DNA of 64,000 bases from Streptomyces sp. NBC_01255 (lineage in GTDB: Bacteria > Actinomycetota > Actinomycetes > Streptomycetales > Streptomycetaceae): contig NZ_CP108474.1 in assembly GCF_036226445.1 (NCBI RefSeq), forward strand, positions 3,224,001-3,288,000, given 5' to 3'. Shown here in pieces: positions 54,525 to 63,887 of this stretch. Position numbers and translations under genes: made by a program. Every line of letters starts with the position of its first letter. Position 1 is the stretch's first letter. The notes under the pieces are model-generated. The model saw only the letters and a program-made list of their open reading frames with translations. It was not told the DNA's origin and did no database searches.

Positions 54525-55403
54525 TCACGGGGCTCCCTCGCGGCCGGCGATCTCCATCAGATACGTGCCGTACTCGGTGCGGGAGAGACGTTCTCCCAGG
54601 CGGTGGCAGGCCTCGGCGTCGATGAAGCCCATCCGGAAGGCGATCTCCTCTAGGCCGGCGATCCAGACGCCCTGCCGCTCCTCCAGGACCTGGACGTACT
54701 GCGCGGCCCGGAGGAGCGAGTCGTGGGTGCCGGTGTCCAGCCAGGCGAAGCCGCGGCCCAGGTCGACGAGTTCGGCCCGGCCCCGCTCCAGGTAGACGCG
54801 GTTGACGTCGGTGATCTCCAGCTCGCCGCGCGCCGAGGGCCGGATGTTCTTGGCGATGTCCACGACGTCGTTGTCGTAGAGGTAGAGGCCGGTGACGGCG
54901 AGGTTGGAGCGCGGCTTGACGGGCTTCTCGACGAGGCCGGTCAGCCGGCCCTCGGCGTCCACCTCGGCGACGCCGTACCGCTCGGGGTCCTTGACCGGGT
55001 AGCCGAAGAGCACGCAGCCGTCGAGCCGCGCGATGCTGTCCCGCAGGAGCGTGTACAGGCCGGGCCCGTGGAAGATGTTGTCGCCCAGGATCAGGGCGCA
55101 GGTGTCGTCGCCGATGTGGCCGGCGCCGACGAGAAGCGCGTCCGCGATTCCCGCGGGCTCTTTCTGTACCGCATAGTCGAGTTCGATTCCGAGGTGGCTG
55201 CCGTTTCCGAGCAGCGACTCGAAGAGTTCGATGTGCTGGGGGGTGGAGATGATTTGTATCTCGCGAATACCGCCGAGCATGAAAACCGACAGCGGATAGT
55301 AGATCATCGGTTTGTTGTAGACCGGAAGAATCTGTTTCGAAATCACCGAGGTCGCCGGATGCAGTCGAGTTCCGCTCCCGCCGGCCAGGACTATTCCCTT
55401 CAT
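54525..55403 (-). CDS. desIII: DesIII, glucose-1-phosphate thymidylyltransferase
   Basis: A 292-aa RmlA-type nucleotidyltransferase making TDP-glucose from glucose-1-phosphate and dTTP, the first step to TDP-desosamine. ATG 55403 (MKGIVLAGGSGTRLHPAT) carries the nucleotide-binding GGxGTRL signature. Also present are the lysine in SKQILPVYNKPMIYYPLS, LILGDNIFHG for metal/phosphate binding, and EKPVKPRSNLAVTGLY. Full length. It begins a transcription unit downstream of a terminator, with its own control region at 55404-55518. Confidence 0.96.
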   Translation of the reverse strand: MKGIVLAGGSGTRLHPATSVISKQILPVYNKPMIYYPLSVFMLGGIREIQIISTPQHIELFESLLGNGSHLGIELDYAVQKEPAGIADALLVGAGHIGDDTCALILGDNIFHGPGLYTLLRDSIARLDGCVLFGYPVKDPERYGVAEVDAEGRLTGLVEKPVKPRSNLAVTGLYLYDNDVVDIAKNIRPSARGELEITDVNRVYLERGRAELVDLGRGFAWLDTGTHDSLLRAAQYVQVLEERQGVWIAGLEEIAFRMGFIDAEACHRLGERLSRTEYGTYLMEIAGREGAP

Positions 55404-55518
55404 TCCCGGAAGCTAGCAGGAGAAGGCCGGTATTAACGGTTGGCGTGGCGGAGATAGGGGGCGCTAGGGGATGCGCAGGGGGAGTGTCGCCGCGCCTTTG
55501 GGGGGGGGTGGGAAAACG
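55404..55518 (-). promoter_or_regulatory. desIII promoter region with TAGGGG-type direct repeats
   Basis: On the plus strand TAGGGGG (55455), TAGGGGA (55465) and CAGGGGG (55476) recur at 10-11 bp spacing, 50-80 bp upstream of desIII. They match the triple repeat upstream of pikAI. A possible -10 hexamer TAATAC reads on the minus strand near 55428. The repeats are oriented opposite to desIII transcription. Confidence 0.5.
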
Positions 55519-55550
55519 CCGAGGGCCCGGCCGTCCGGCCGGGCCCTCGG
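55519..55550 (-). terminator. Intrinsic terminator between desII and desIII
   Basis: A perfect 14-bp stem (55519-55532 with 55537-55550) and a 4-nt loop. On the minus strand it is followed by CGTTTTCCC, a short U-run. It divides the sugar genes into desI-desII and desIII-desIV-desV units. Confidence 0.85.
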
Positions 55551-55574
55551 AAGGGGAGTGCGTGCGGGTGCGGG

Positions 55575-57032
55575 TCAGCGCAGGAAGCCGCGGACCTCCT
55601 CCCAGCCGTCCGCGGCGTCCCGCTCCAGCTGGTTCAGGCGGGCGGTGACGACCTGGTCGAAGCCGTCCATGAAGTACTCGTCGCCGTCGTGGGGCGCCAC
55701 CTGGCCGCCGCGCTCGACGAAGTCGCGGACCACCTCGGTGAGGGAGGTGTCGGGGTCCACGCGGCCCGCGATGTACCGGGTGGCGCCGTCCAGGTCGGGG
55801 AAGCCGGCCTCGCGGTACAGGTACACGTCGCCGAGGAGGTCCACCTGCACCGACACCTGCGGGTGCGCGGTGGGCCGCATGGTGGCGGGCTTGATCCGCA
55901 GCAGTTCGGCGTCGGCCCCGGCCCGCAGGCTGTTCAGGGCGTAGCCGTAGTCGATGTGGAGTCCGGGGGTGCGCTCGTTGACCCGCTCCTCGAAGGCGTT
56001 GAGGGCCTCCTGGAGCTCGGCCCGCTCCTCCTGGGGCAGCTTGCCGTCGTCACGGCCGCTGTAGTCCTCGCGGATGTTGACGAAGTCGATCGTCCTGCCC
56101 TGCCCGGCCTCGTCGAGGTCGGCGATGAAGTCGACCAGGTCGAGCAGGCGCGAGGCGCGGCCCGGGAGCACGATGTAGGCGAAGCCGAGGTTGATCGGCG
56201 AGTCGCGTTCGGCGCGCAGCTGCTGGAAGCGGCGGAGGTTCTCGCGGACGCGGCGGAAGGCGGCCTTCTTGCCGGTGGTCTGCTCGTACTCCTCGTCGTC
56301 GAGGCCGTAGAGCGAGGTGCGGATGGCGTGCAGGCCCCACAGGCCGGGCTGGCGCTCCAGGGTCCGCTCGGTGAGCGCGAACGAGTTCGTGTAGACGGTG
56401 GGCCGCAGGCCGTGCTCGGTGGCGTGCGCGGCCAGGGTGCCGAGGCCGGGGTTGGTGAGCGGCTCCAGGCCGCCGGAGAAGTACAGGGCGTACGGGTTGC
56501 CCGCGGGTATCTCGTCGATGACCGACCGGAACATGGTGTTGCCGGCGTCGAGGGCGGACGGGTCGTAGCGGGCGCCGGTCACGCGGACGCAGAAGTGGCA
56601 GCGGAACATGCAGGTCGGGCCGGGGTAGAGGCCGACGCTGTACGGGAAGGCGGGCTTCCTGGCGAGGGCCGCGTCGAAGACGCCGCGCTGTTCGAGGGGT
56701 AGCAGGGTGTTCTTCCAGTACGCCCCCGCGGGGCCGGTCTCGACCGCGACGCGGAGCTCCGGGACCTGCCCGAACAGGGCGAGGAGGCGCCGGAAGGCGT
56801 CCCGGTCGACGCCCAGGTCCTGGCGGGCCTCCTCCAGCGGGGTGAAGGGGCTGTTGCCGTAGCGCACGGCGAGCCGGACCAGCTGCTCGGCGGTGCTCCC
56901 GGCCTCGTCGGGCGGTACGAGGCCGCCTGCGACGAGGCTCTGGCCGACGGCGTGGACCGCCGCCCCGATATCGGCTCCGGGATGCGCGCAGCGTTCGGCC
57001 GGGGCGGTGGCGGCGGGGGCAGGGGCGGTCAT
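55575..57032 (-). CDS. desII: DesII, radical SAM TDP-4-amino-4,6-dideoxyglucose deaminase
   Basis: A 485-aa radical SAM enzyme performing the C-4 deamination that gives the 3-keto-4,6-dideoxy sugar. ATG 57032 overlaps the desI stop by one base (TGATG), so it is coupled to desI. The [4Fe-4S] motif is C-M-F-R-C-H-F-C (CxxxCxxC, about residue 132), followed by a TIM-barrel pattern (YALYFSGGLEPLTNPGLG = glycine-rich SAM contact). There is no C-terminal SPASM extension. It works after DesI and before DesV. Very distinctive of desosamine clusters. Confidence 0.95.
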   Translation of the reverse strand: MTAPAPAATAPAERCAHPGADIGAAVHAVGQSLVAGGLVPPDEAGSTAEQLVRLAVRYGNSPFTPLEEARQDLGVDRDAFRRLLALFGQVPELRVAVETGPAGAYWKNTLLPLEQRGVFDAALARKPAFPYSVGLYPGPTCMFRCHFCVRVTGARYDPSALDAGNTMFRSVIDEIPAGNPYALYFSGGLEPLTNPGLGTLAAHATEHGLRPTVYTNSFALTERTLERQPGLWGLHAIRTSLYGLDDEEYEQTTGKKAAFRRVRENLRRFQQLRAERDSPINLGFAYIVLPGRASRLLDLVDFIADLDEAGQGRTIDFVNIREDYSGRDDGKLPQEERAELQEALNAFEERVNERTPGLHIDYGYALNSLRAGADAELLRIKPATMRPTAHPQVSVQVDLLGDVYLYREAGFPDLDGATRYIAGRVDPDTSLTEVVRDFVERGGQVAPHDGDEYFMDGFDQVVTARLNQLERDAADGWEEVRGFLR

Positions 57033-58258
57033 CAGGAGCGTCCAATCGTGGGCGTGGATGTCTGGGGGGCCGGGTCGTGGTGGCGCGCGGTCAGTTCGTG
57101 GCCCTTGGCGGCGCAGAGCCGCAGCACGTCGCCGACGCGGCGGATGTCGTCGTCGCCGACGGCGGTGCCGGTCGGCAGGGAAAGCACGCGTTCGGCGAGG
57201 CGTTCGGTGTGCGGCAGCGGGGCGTGCGTCCGGCCGCGGTACGGCTCCAGCTGGTGGCAGCCCGGGGAGAAGTAGGCGCGGGCGTGGATCCCCTCGGCCC
57301 GCAGGACGTCCAGGACGAGGTCGCGGTGGATGCCGGTGGTGTCCTCGTCGATCTCGACGATCACGTACTGGTGGTTGTTGACGCCGTGCCGGTCGTGGTC
57401 GGCGACCAGGACGCCGGGGATGTCCGCCAGCTGCGCGCGGTAGGCGGCGTGGTTGCCGCGGTTGCGGGCGGTGACCTCGGGGAACGCGTCCAGCGAGGTG
57501 AGTCCCATCGCGGCGGCGGCCTCGCTCATCTTGGCGTTGGTCCCGCCGGCCGGGCTGCCGCCGGGCAGGTCGATGCCGAAGTTGTGGAGGGCGCGGATCC
57601 GGGCGGCGAGGTCGCCGTCGTCGGTGACGACGGCGCCGCCCTCGAAGGCGTTGACGGCCTTGGTGGCGTGGAAGCTGAAGACCTCGGCGTCGCCGAGGCT
57701 GCCGGCGGGCCGGCCGTCGACCGCGCAGCCGAGGGCGTGCGCGGCGTCGAAGAACAGTCTCAGGCCGTGCTCGTCGGCGACCTTCCGCAGCTGGTCGGCG
57801 GCGCAGGGGCGGCCCCAGAGGTGGACGCCGAGGACGGCCGAGGTGCGGGGGGTGACCGCGGCGGCCACCTGCTCGGGGTCGAGGTTGCCGGTGTCCGGGT
57901 CGACGTCGGCGAAGACGGGGGTGAGGCCGATCCAGCGCATCGCGTGCGGGGTGGCGGCGAACGTCATCGACGGCATGATCACTTCGCCGGTCAGGCCGGC
58001 GGCGTGCGCGAGGAGCTGGAGTCCTGCCGTGGCGTTGCAGGTGGCCACGGCGTGCCGGACCCCGGCGAGGCCGGCGACGCGCTGCTCGAACTCGCGGACG
58101 AGCGGGCCGCCGTTGGACAGCCACTGGCCGTCGAGGGCCCGGCCGAGCCGCTCGAAGAGCTTGGCGCGGTCGATGCGGTTGGGCCGCCCCACGAGGAGCG
58201 GCTGGTCGAAAGCGGCGGGGCCGCCGAAGAATGCGAGGTCGGATAAGGCGCTTTTCAC
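57032..58258 (-). CDS. desI: DesI, TDP-4-keto-6-deoxyglucose 4-aminotransferase
   Basis: A 408-aa DegT-family PLP aminotransferase making TDP-4-amino-4,6-dideoxyglucose. Start GTG 58258 (VKSALSDLAFFGG) has GGAGGG 7 nt upstream. Motifs: VATCNATAGLQLLAHAAGL, FFDAAHALGC with the cofactor Asp, Schiff-base Lys in VFSFHATKAVNAFEGGA. Codon 5 is TTA (plus-strand TAA 58244-58246), so translation should need the bldA tRNA. First gene of the desI-desII unit, divergent from pikC. Confidence 0.95.
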   Translation of the reverse strand: MKSALSDLAFFGGPAAFDQPLLVGRPNRIDRAKLFERLGRALDGQWLSNGGPLVREFEQRVAGLAGVRHAVATCNATAGLQLLAHAAGLTGEVIMPSMTFAATPHAMRWIGLTPVFADVDPDTGNLDPEQVAAAVTPRTSAVLGVHLWGRPCAADQLRKVADEHGLRLFFDAAHALGCAVDGRPAGSLGDAEVFSFHATKAVNAFEGGAVVTDDGDLAARIRALHNFGIDLPGGSPAGGTNAKMSEAAAAMGLTSLDAFPEVTARNRGNHAAYRAQLADIPGVLVADHDRHGVNNHQYVIVEIDEDTTGIHRDLVLDVLRAEGIHARAYFSPGCHQLEPYRGRTHAPLPHTERLAERVLSLPTGTAVGDDDIRRVGDVLRLCAAKGHELTARHHDPAPQTSTPTIGRS

Positions 58259-58619
58259 GGATGTTCCCTCCGGGCCACCGTCACGAAATGATTCGCCGAT
58301 CCGGGAATCCCGAACGAGGTCGCCGCGCTCCACCGTGACGTACGACGCGATGGTCGATTGTGGTGGTCGATTTCGGGGGGACTCTAATCCGCGTGCAACG
58401 GACCGACAAGAGCGCACTGCGCGCTTCGGATGTGCTTCGGATCACATCCACTCCCCGGGTATTCCATCGGCGGCGCTAATGTGGTGATGCTTGTCAAGAT
58501 CCGGGAATCAGCGGAGCCGCCGGGAGGGCCGGGGCGCGCTCCGCGGAAGAGCACGCGCGAGAAGTTCCGTTCCTCTTCCCGTTTCCGTTCCGCTTCCGGT
58601 TCCCAGTCAGGAGTTCTCA
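58259..58619. promoter_or_regulatory. Divergent control region between desI and pikC
   Basis: 361 bp without a credible gene; an open frame from 58491 leads into pikC but the true start is 58620. It holds GATCCGGGAATC twice (58298-58309 near desI; 58498-58509 near pikC), GCTTCGGAT twice at exactly 11-bp spacing (58423 and 58434), and TGGTCGATT twice (58351, 58364). These look like operator repeats for shared control of both genes. Confidence 0.55.
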
Positions 58620-59870
<1,251 letters not shown>

Positions 59871-59887
59871 AACCCGCGTCCGCCGTG

Positions 59888-59912
59888 GCCGGGCCGTCCC
59901 GTACGGCCCGGC
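59888..59912 (+). terminator. Terminator hairpin downstream of pikC
   Basis: GCCGGGCCGT (59888-59897) pairs with ACGGCCCGGC (59903-59912) over a 5-nt loop, 18 nt after the pikC stop. It separates pikC from pikD. Confidence 0.65.
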
Positions 59913-60003
59913 TGATCGGTCCCCATTCTCCGTAACAAGAGCTGGTTAGAGTGATCATCGGACGGCCGAAGGGTTCGGCACCCGGACGAGGGGGACTTCC
60001 GCG

Positions 60004-62790
60004 ATGAATCTGGTGGAACGCGACGGGGAGATAGCCCATCTGCGGGCCGTTCTTGACGCATCCGCCGCCGGTGACGGGACGCTCTTACTCGTCTCCGGAC
60101 CGGCCGGCAGCGGGAAGACGGAACTGCTGCGGTCGCTCCGGCGTCTGGCGTCCGAACGGGGCACGCCCGTGTGGACGGTCCGTGCGCTGCCGGGCGACCG
60201 CGGCGTCCCGCTGGGCGTGCTCTGCCAGTTACTCCGGAGCGCCGAGCAGCACGGTGCCGCCACGTCCGCCGTCCGCGACCTGCTGGACGCCGCCTCGCGG
60301 CGGGCCGGGAACCGCACGTCCCCGGCCGACGCCCCGCTCCGCGTCGACGAGACGCACCAACTGCACGACTGGCTGCGCTCCATCTCCCGCCGTACCCCGT
60401 TCCTCGTCGCCGTCGACGACCTGACCCACGCCGACACCGCGTCCCTGAGGTTCCTCCTCCACTGCGCCGCCCACCACGAGCAGGGCGGCATCGGCTTCGT
60501 CCTGACCGAGCGCGCGTCCCAGCGCGCCGGGTACAGGGTGTTCCGCGCGGAGCTGCTCCGCCAGCCGCACTGCCGCAGCATGTGGCTCTCCGGCCTTCCC
60601 CCCGGCGGGGTACGCCGGTTCCTCGCCCACCACTACGGCCCCGAGGCGGCCGAACGGCGAGCTCCCGCCTACCACGCGACGACCGGCGGGAACCCGCTGC
60701 TCCTCCGGGCGCTGACCCAGGACCGGCAGGCGGCCCGCACCACCCTCGGCACCGCGGGCGACGACGATCCCGTGTACGGCGACGCCTTCGCCCAGGCCGT
60801 CCTCGACTGCCTGCACCGCAGCGCCGACGGCACGCTGGAGACCGCCCGCTGGCTCGCCGTCCTCGAACAGTCCGACCCGCTCCTCGTGGAGCGGCTCACC
60901 GGCGCGACGGCCGCCGCCGTCGAGCGTCACCTCCAGGAGCTCGCCGCCATCGGCCTCCTCGACGAGGACGGCACCCTGAGGCATCCCGCGATACGCGAGG
61001 CCGCCCTCCAGGACCTGCCTGCCGCGGACCGCACCGAGCTGCACCAGCGCGCCGCGGAGCAGTTGCACCGCGACGGCGCCGACGAGGACACCGTGGCCCG
61101 CCATCTGCTCGTCGGCGGCGCCCCCGACGCCCCCTGGGCGCTGCCCCTGCTCGAACGGGGCGCGCAGCAGGCCCTGTTCGACGACCGTCTCGACGACGCG
61201 TTCCGGATCCTCGAGTTCGCCGTGCGTTCCAGCACCGACAACGCCCAGCTGGCCCGCCTCGCCCCGCATCTGGTCGCGGCCTCCTGGCGGATGAACCCGC
61301 ACATGACGACCCGGGCCCTCGCGCTCTTCGACCGGCTCCTCGGCGGCGAACTGCCCCCCAGCCACCCGGTCATGGCGCTGATCCGCTGTCTCGTCTGGTA
61401 CGGGCGGCTGCCCGAGGCCGCCGACGCGCTGTCCCGGCTGCGGCCCGCCACGGACGGCGACGCCCTGGAACTGTCCCTCACCCGGATGTGGCTGGCGGCG
61501 CTGTGCCCGCCGCTCCTGGAGTCCCTGCCGCCGGCGCCCGAGCCGGAGCGGGGGCCCGTGCCGGTGCGGCTCGCGCCCCGGACGACCGCGCTCCAGGCCC
61601 AGGCGGGCGTCTTCCAGCGAGGCCCGGAGAACGCGTCCGTCGCGCAGGCCGAGCAGATACTCCAGGGCTGCCGTCTTTCGGAGGAGACGTACGAGGCCCT
61701 GGAGACCGCTCTCCTGGTCCTCGTCCACGCCGACCGGCTCGACCGGGCGCTGTTCTGGTCGGACGCGCTGCTCGCCGAGGCCGCGGAGCGGCGGTCGCTG
61801 GGCTGGGAGGCGGTCTTCGCCGCGACCGGGGCGATGATCGCGATCCGCTGCGGGGACCTCCCGACGGCGCGGGAGCGGGCCGAGCTGGCGCTCTCCCACG
61901 CGGCGCCGGAGAGCTGGGGTCTCGCCGTGGGCGTGCCTCTCTCCGCGCTGCTCCTCGCGTGTACGGAGGCCGGCGAGTACGAGCAGGCGGAGCGGGTCCT
62001 GCGGCAGCCGGTGCCGGACGCGATGTTCGACTCGCGGCACGGCATGGAGTACATGCACGCCCGGGGCCGCTACTGGCTGGCGACGGGACGGCTGCACGCG
62101 GCGCTCGGCGAGTTCATGCTCTGCGGGGAGATCCTGGGCAGCTGGAACCTGGACCAGCCCTCGATCGTGCCCTGGCGGACCTCGGCCGCCGAGGTGTACC
62201 TGCGGCTCGGCAACCGCCAGAAGGCCAGAGCGCTGGCCGAGGCCCAGCTCGCCCTGGTGCGGCCCGGGCGTTCCCGCACCCGGGGGCTCACCCTGCGGGT
62301 CCTCGCGGCGGCGGCGGAAGGTCAGCAGGCGGAGCGGCTGCACGCGGAGGCGGTCGACATGCTGCACGACAGCGGGGACCGGCTCGAACACGCCCGTGCG
62401 CTGGCCGGGATGAGCCGCCACCAGCAGGCCCAGGGGGACAACTACCGGGCCCGGATGACCGCGCGGCTCGCCGGTGACATGGCCTGGGCCTGTGGCGCGT
62501 ATCCGCTGGCCGAGGAGATCGTTCCGGGCCGCGGCGGCCGCCGGGCGAAGGCCGTGAACCCCGACCTCGAACTGCCGGGCGGCCCGGACGTCGGGCTGCT
62601 GTCGGAGGCCGAGCGGCGGGTCGCGGCCCTCGCGGCCAGGGGGTTGACGAACCGCCAGATAGCGCGCCGGCTCTGTGTCACCGCGAGCACGGTCGAGCAG
62701 CATCTGACGCGGGTCTACCGCAAGCTGAACGTGACCCGCCGGGCGGACCTCCCGGTGAGCCTCGCACAGGACAAGTCCGTCACCGCGTGA
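60004..62790 (+). CDS. pikD: PikD, LAL-family (large LuxR-type) pathway activator
   Basis: A 928-aa activator of pik transcription. The N-terminal ATPase domain has Walker A GPAGSGKTE (about residue 37) and a Walker B-like FLVAVDDLTHAD. A long helical TPR-like middle follows, and the C-terminal LuxR helix-turn-helix (LSEAERRVAALAARGLTNRQI, then TASTVEQHLTRVYRKLNV) ends the protein. ATG 60004 is preceded by GAGGGGG. Two TTA codons, 28 (60085-60087) and 76 (60229-60231), put it under bldA control. It is the only obvious cluster-situated regulator and is expected to act on the pikAI, desI/pikC and desIII control regions. Confidence 0.95.
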   Translation: MNLVERDGEIAHLRAVLDASAAGDGTLLLVSGPAGSGKTELLRSLRRLASERGTPVWTVRALPGDRGVPLGVLCQLLRSAEQHGAATSAVRDLLDAASRRAGNRTSPADAPLRVDETHQLHDWLRSISRRTPFLVAVDDLTHADTASLRFLLHCAAHHEQGGIGFVLTERASQRAGYRVFRAELLRQPHCRSMWLSGLPPGGVRRFLAHHYGPEAAERRAPAYHATTGGNPLLLRALTQDRQAARTTLGTAGDDDPVYGDAFAQAVLDCLHRSADGTLETARWLAVLEQSDPLLVERLTGATAAAVERHLQELAAIGLLDEDGTLRHPAIREAALQDLPAADRTELHQRAAEQLHRDGADEDTVARHLLVGGAPDAPWALPLLERGAQQALFDDRLDDAFRILEFAVRSSTDNAQLARLAPHLVAASWRMNPHMTTRALALFDRLLGGELPPSHPVMALIRCLVWYGRLPEAADALSRLRPATDGDALELSLTRMWLAALCPPLLESLPPAPEPERGPVPVRLAPRTTALQAQAGVFQRGPENASVAQAEQILQGCRLSEETYEALETALLVLVHADRLDRALFWSDALLAEAAERRSLGWEAVFAATGAMIAIRCGDLPTARERAELALSHAAPESWGLAVGVPLSALLLACTEAGEYEQAERVLRQPVPDAMFDSRHGMEYMHARGRYWLATGRLHAALGEFMLCGEILGSWNLDQPSIVPWRTSAAEVYLRLGNRQKARALAEAQLALVRPGRSRTRGLTLRVLAAAAEGQQAERLHAEAVDMLHDSGDRLEHARALAGMSRHQQAQGDNYRARMTARLAGDMAWACGAYPLAEEIVPGRGGRRAKAVNPDLELPGGPDVGLLSEAERRVAALAARGLTNRQIARRLCVTASTVEQHLTRVYRKLNVTRRADLPVSLAQDKSVTA

Positions 62791-62794
62791 GGCG

Positions 62795-62826
62795 CGTCCC
62801 GGGAGGCCGGACGGCCTCCCGGGACG
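62795..62826. terminator. Bidirectional terminator between pikD and the kinase gene
   Basis: A 15-bp perfect inverted repeat (62795-62809 with 62812-62826) right after the pikD stop, between convergent genes. It marks the right edge of the macrolide cluster. Confidence 0.8.
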
Positions 62827-62902
62827 CCGGGATCACACGGTGGTGCCGAGCGGGGTGCCGACCGGTGAGCCGAGCCCGCCGCCGTCTGCTCCGTCGGCTC
62901 CG

Positions 62903-63886
62903 TCACAGGGCCTTGCTGAAGAGGGCGGGCGCGATCACCGCGGCCTCCGGGCCGTACGTGGCGACGAGCCGCTCGTGGAGTCCTTCCCGCGTGACCTCGT
63001 ACGTCTGCGGTCCGACCGACTCCAGGGCGAAGGTGGCCATGGCGGCACCCGCCCGGGCGGCGTCGACGATCTCCAGGCCGGAGGCCAGGGCCGCCAGGAA
63101 GCCCGCGCGGAAGGCGTCGCCGCCGCCGGTGGGGTCCGCGGCGTTCGTCGCGGGCACGGCCGCGCTCTCGATGCCCGGCCCGTCGGCCGTGTCGATGCGG
63201 CACCCCTTGGCGCCGAGCGTGGTGATCCAGGTCCCGACCCGGGCGAGCACCTCCGCCTCGGTCCAGCCGGTCTTGCTGAGCAGCAGCGCCCGCTCGTACG
63301 CGTTCGTGAACAGCAGCTCGGCTCCGTCGACGAGCTCCCGGACGCTGTCGCCCTCCAGCCGGGCGAGCTGCTGCGAGGGGTCCGCGGCGCGGCGCAGGCC
63401 CAGCTCGCGGCAGACCCGGGTGTGGCGCACCATCGCCTCGGGGTCGTCCGCGCCGACGAGGACGAGGTCGAGCCCGCCGGGCCGCCGGGCCGTCTCGCCC
63501 AGGTCGATGTCGCGTGCCTCGGCCATCGCGCCCGCGTAGAACGAGGCGAGCTGGTTGCCGTCCTCGTCGGTGGTGCACATGAAGCGGGCGGTGTGCTGCC
63601 GGTCCGACACCCGTACGGCGTCGGTGTCGACGCCCGCGGCGCGGAGCAGCTGACCGTACCCGTCGAAGTCCTTGCCGACGGCGCCGACGAGGACGGGGCG
63701 GCGGCCGAGCAGGCCGAGGCCGTACGCGATGTTGGCCGCGACGCCGCCGTGCCGGATGTCGAGGGTGTCGACGAGGAAGGACAGGGACACGTGGGCGAGC
63801 TGGTCCGGCAGGATCTGCTCGGCGAAGCGGCCCGGGAAGGTCATGAGATGGTCGGTGGCGATCGACCCGGTGACGGCTATGCGCAT
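62903..63886 (-). CDS. PfkB-family carbohydrate/nucleoside (adenosine-type) kinase
   Basis: A 327-aa ribokinase-superfamily kinase, MRIAVTGSIATDHLMTFPG. The N-terminal substrate-binding glycines are in IRHGGVAANIAYGLGLLG, and the C-terminal catalytic-base signature is DPTGGGDAFRAGF (Asp is the base). Adenosine kinase is the best guess because it sits next to metK, where clearing adenosine from S-adenosylhomocysteine recycling makes sense, but sugar kinases share these motifs. It starts 1 nt from the metK stop, so the two are likely co-transcribed. Confidence 0.8.
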   Translation of the reverse strand: MRIAVTGSIATDHLMTFPGRFAEQILPDQLAHVSLSFLVDTLDIRHGGVAANIAYGLGLLGRRPVLVGAVGKDFDGYGQLLRAAGVDTDAVRVSDRQHTARFMCTTDEDGNQLASFYAGAMAEARDIDLGETARRPGGLDLVLVGADDPEAMVRHTRVCRELGLRRAADPSQQLARLEGDSVRELVDGAELLFTNAYERALLLSKTGWTEAEVLARVGTWITTLGAKGCRIDTADGPGIESAAVPATNAADPTGGGDAFRAGFLAALASGLEIVDAARAGAAMATFALESVGPQTYEVTREGLHERLVATYGPEAAVIAPALFSKAL

Positions 63887-63887
63887 G

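Noticed and set aside
58491..58619. Longer PikC start at 58491
   Set aside because: Low-complexity Arg/Pro/Val residues and the operator-like repeat lie here. GTG 58620 with AGGAG gives the established 416-aa length.
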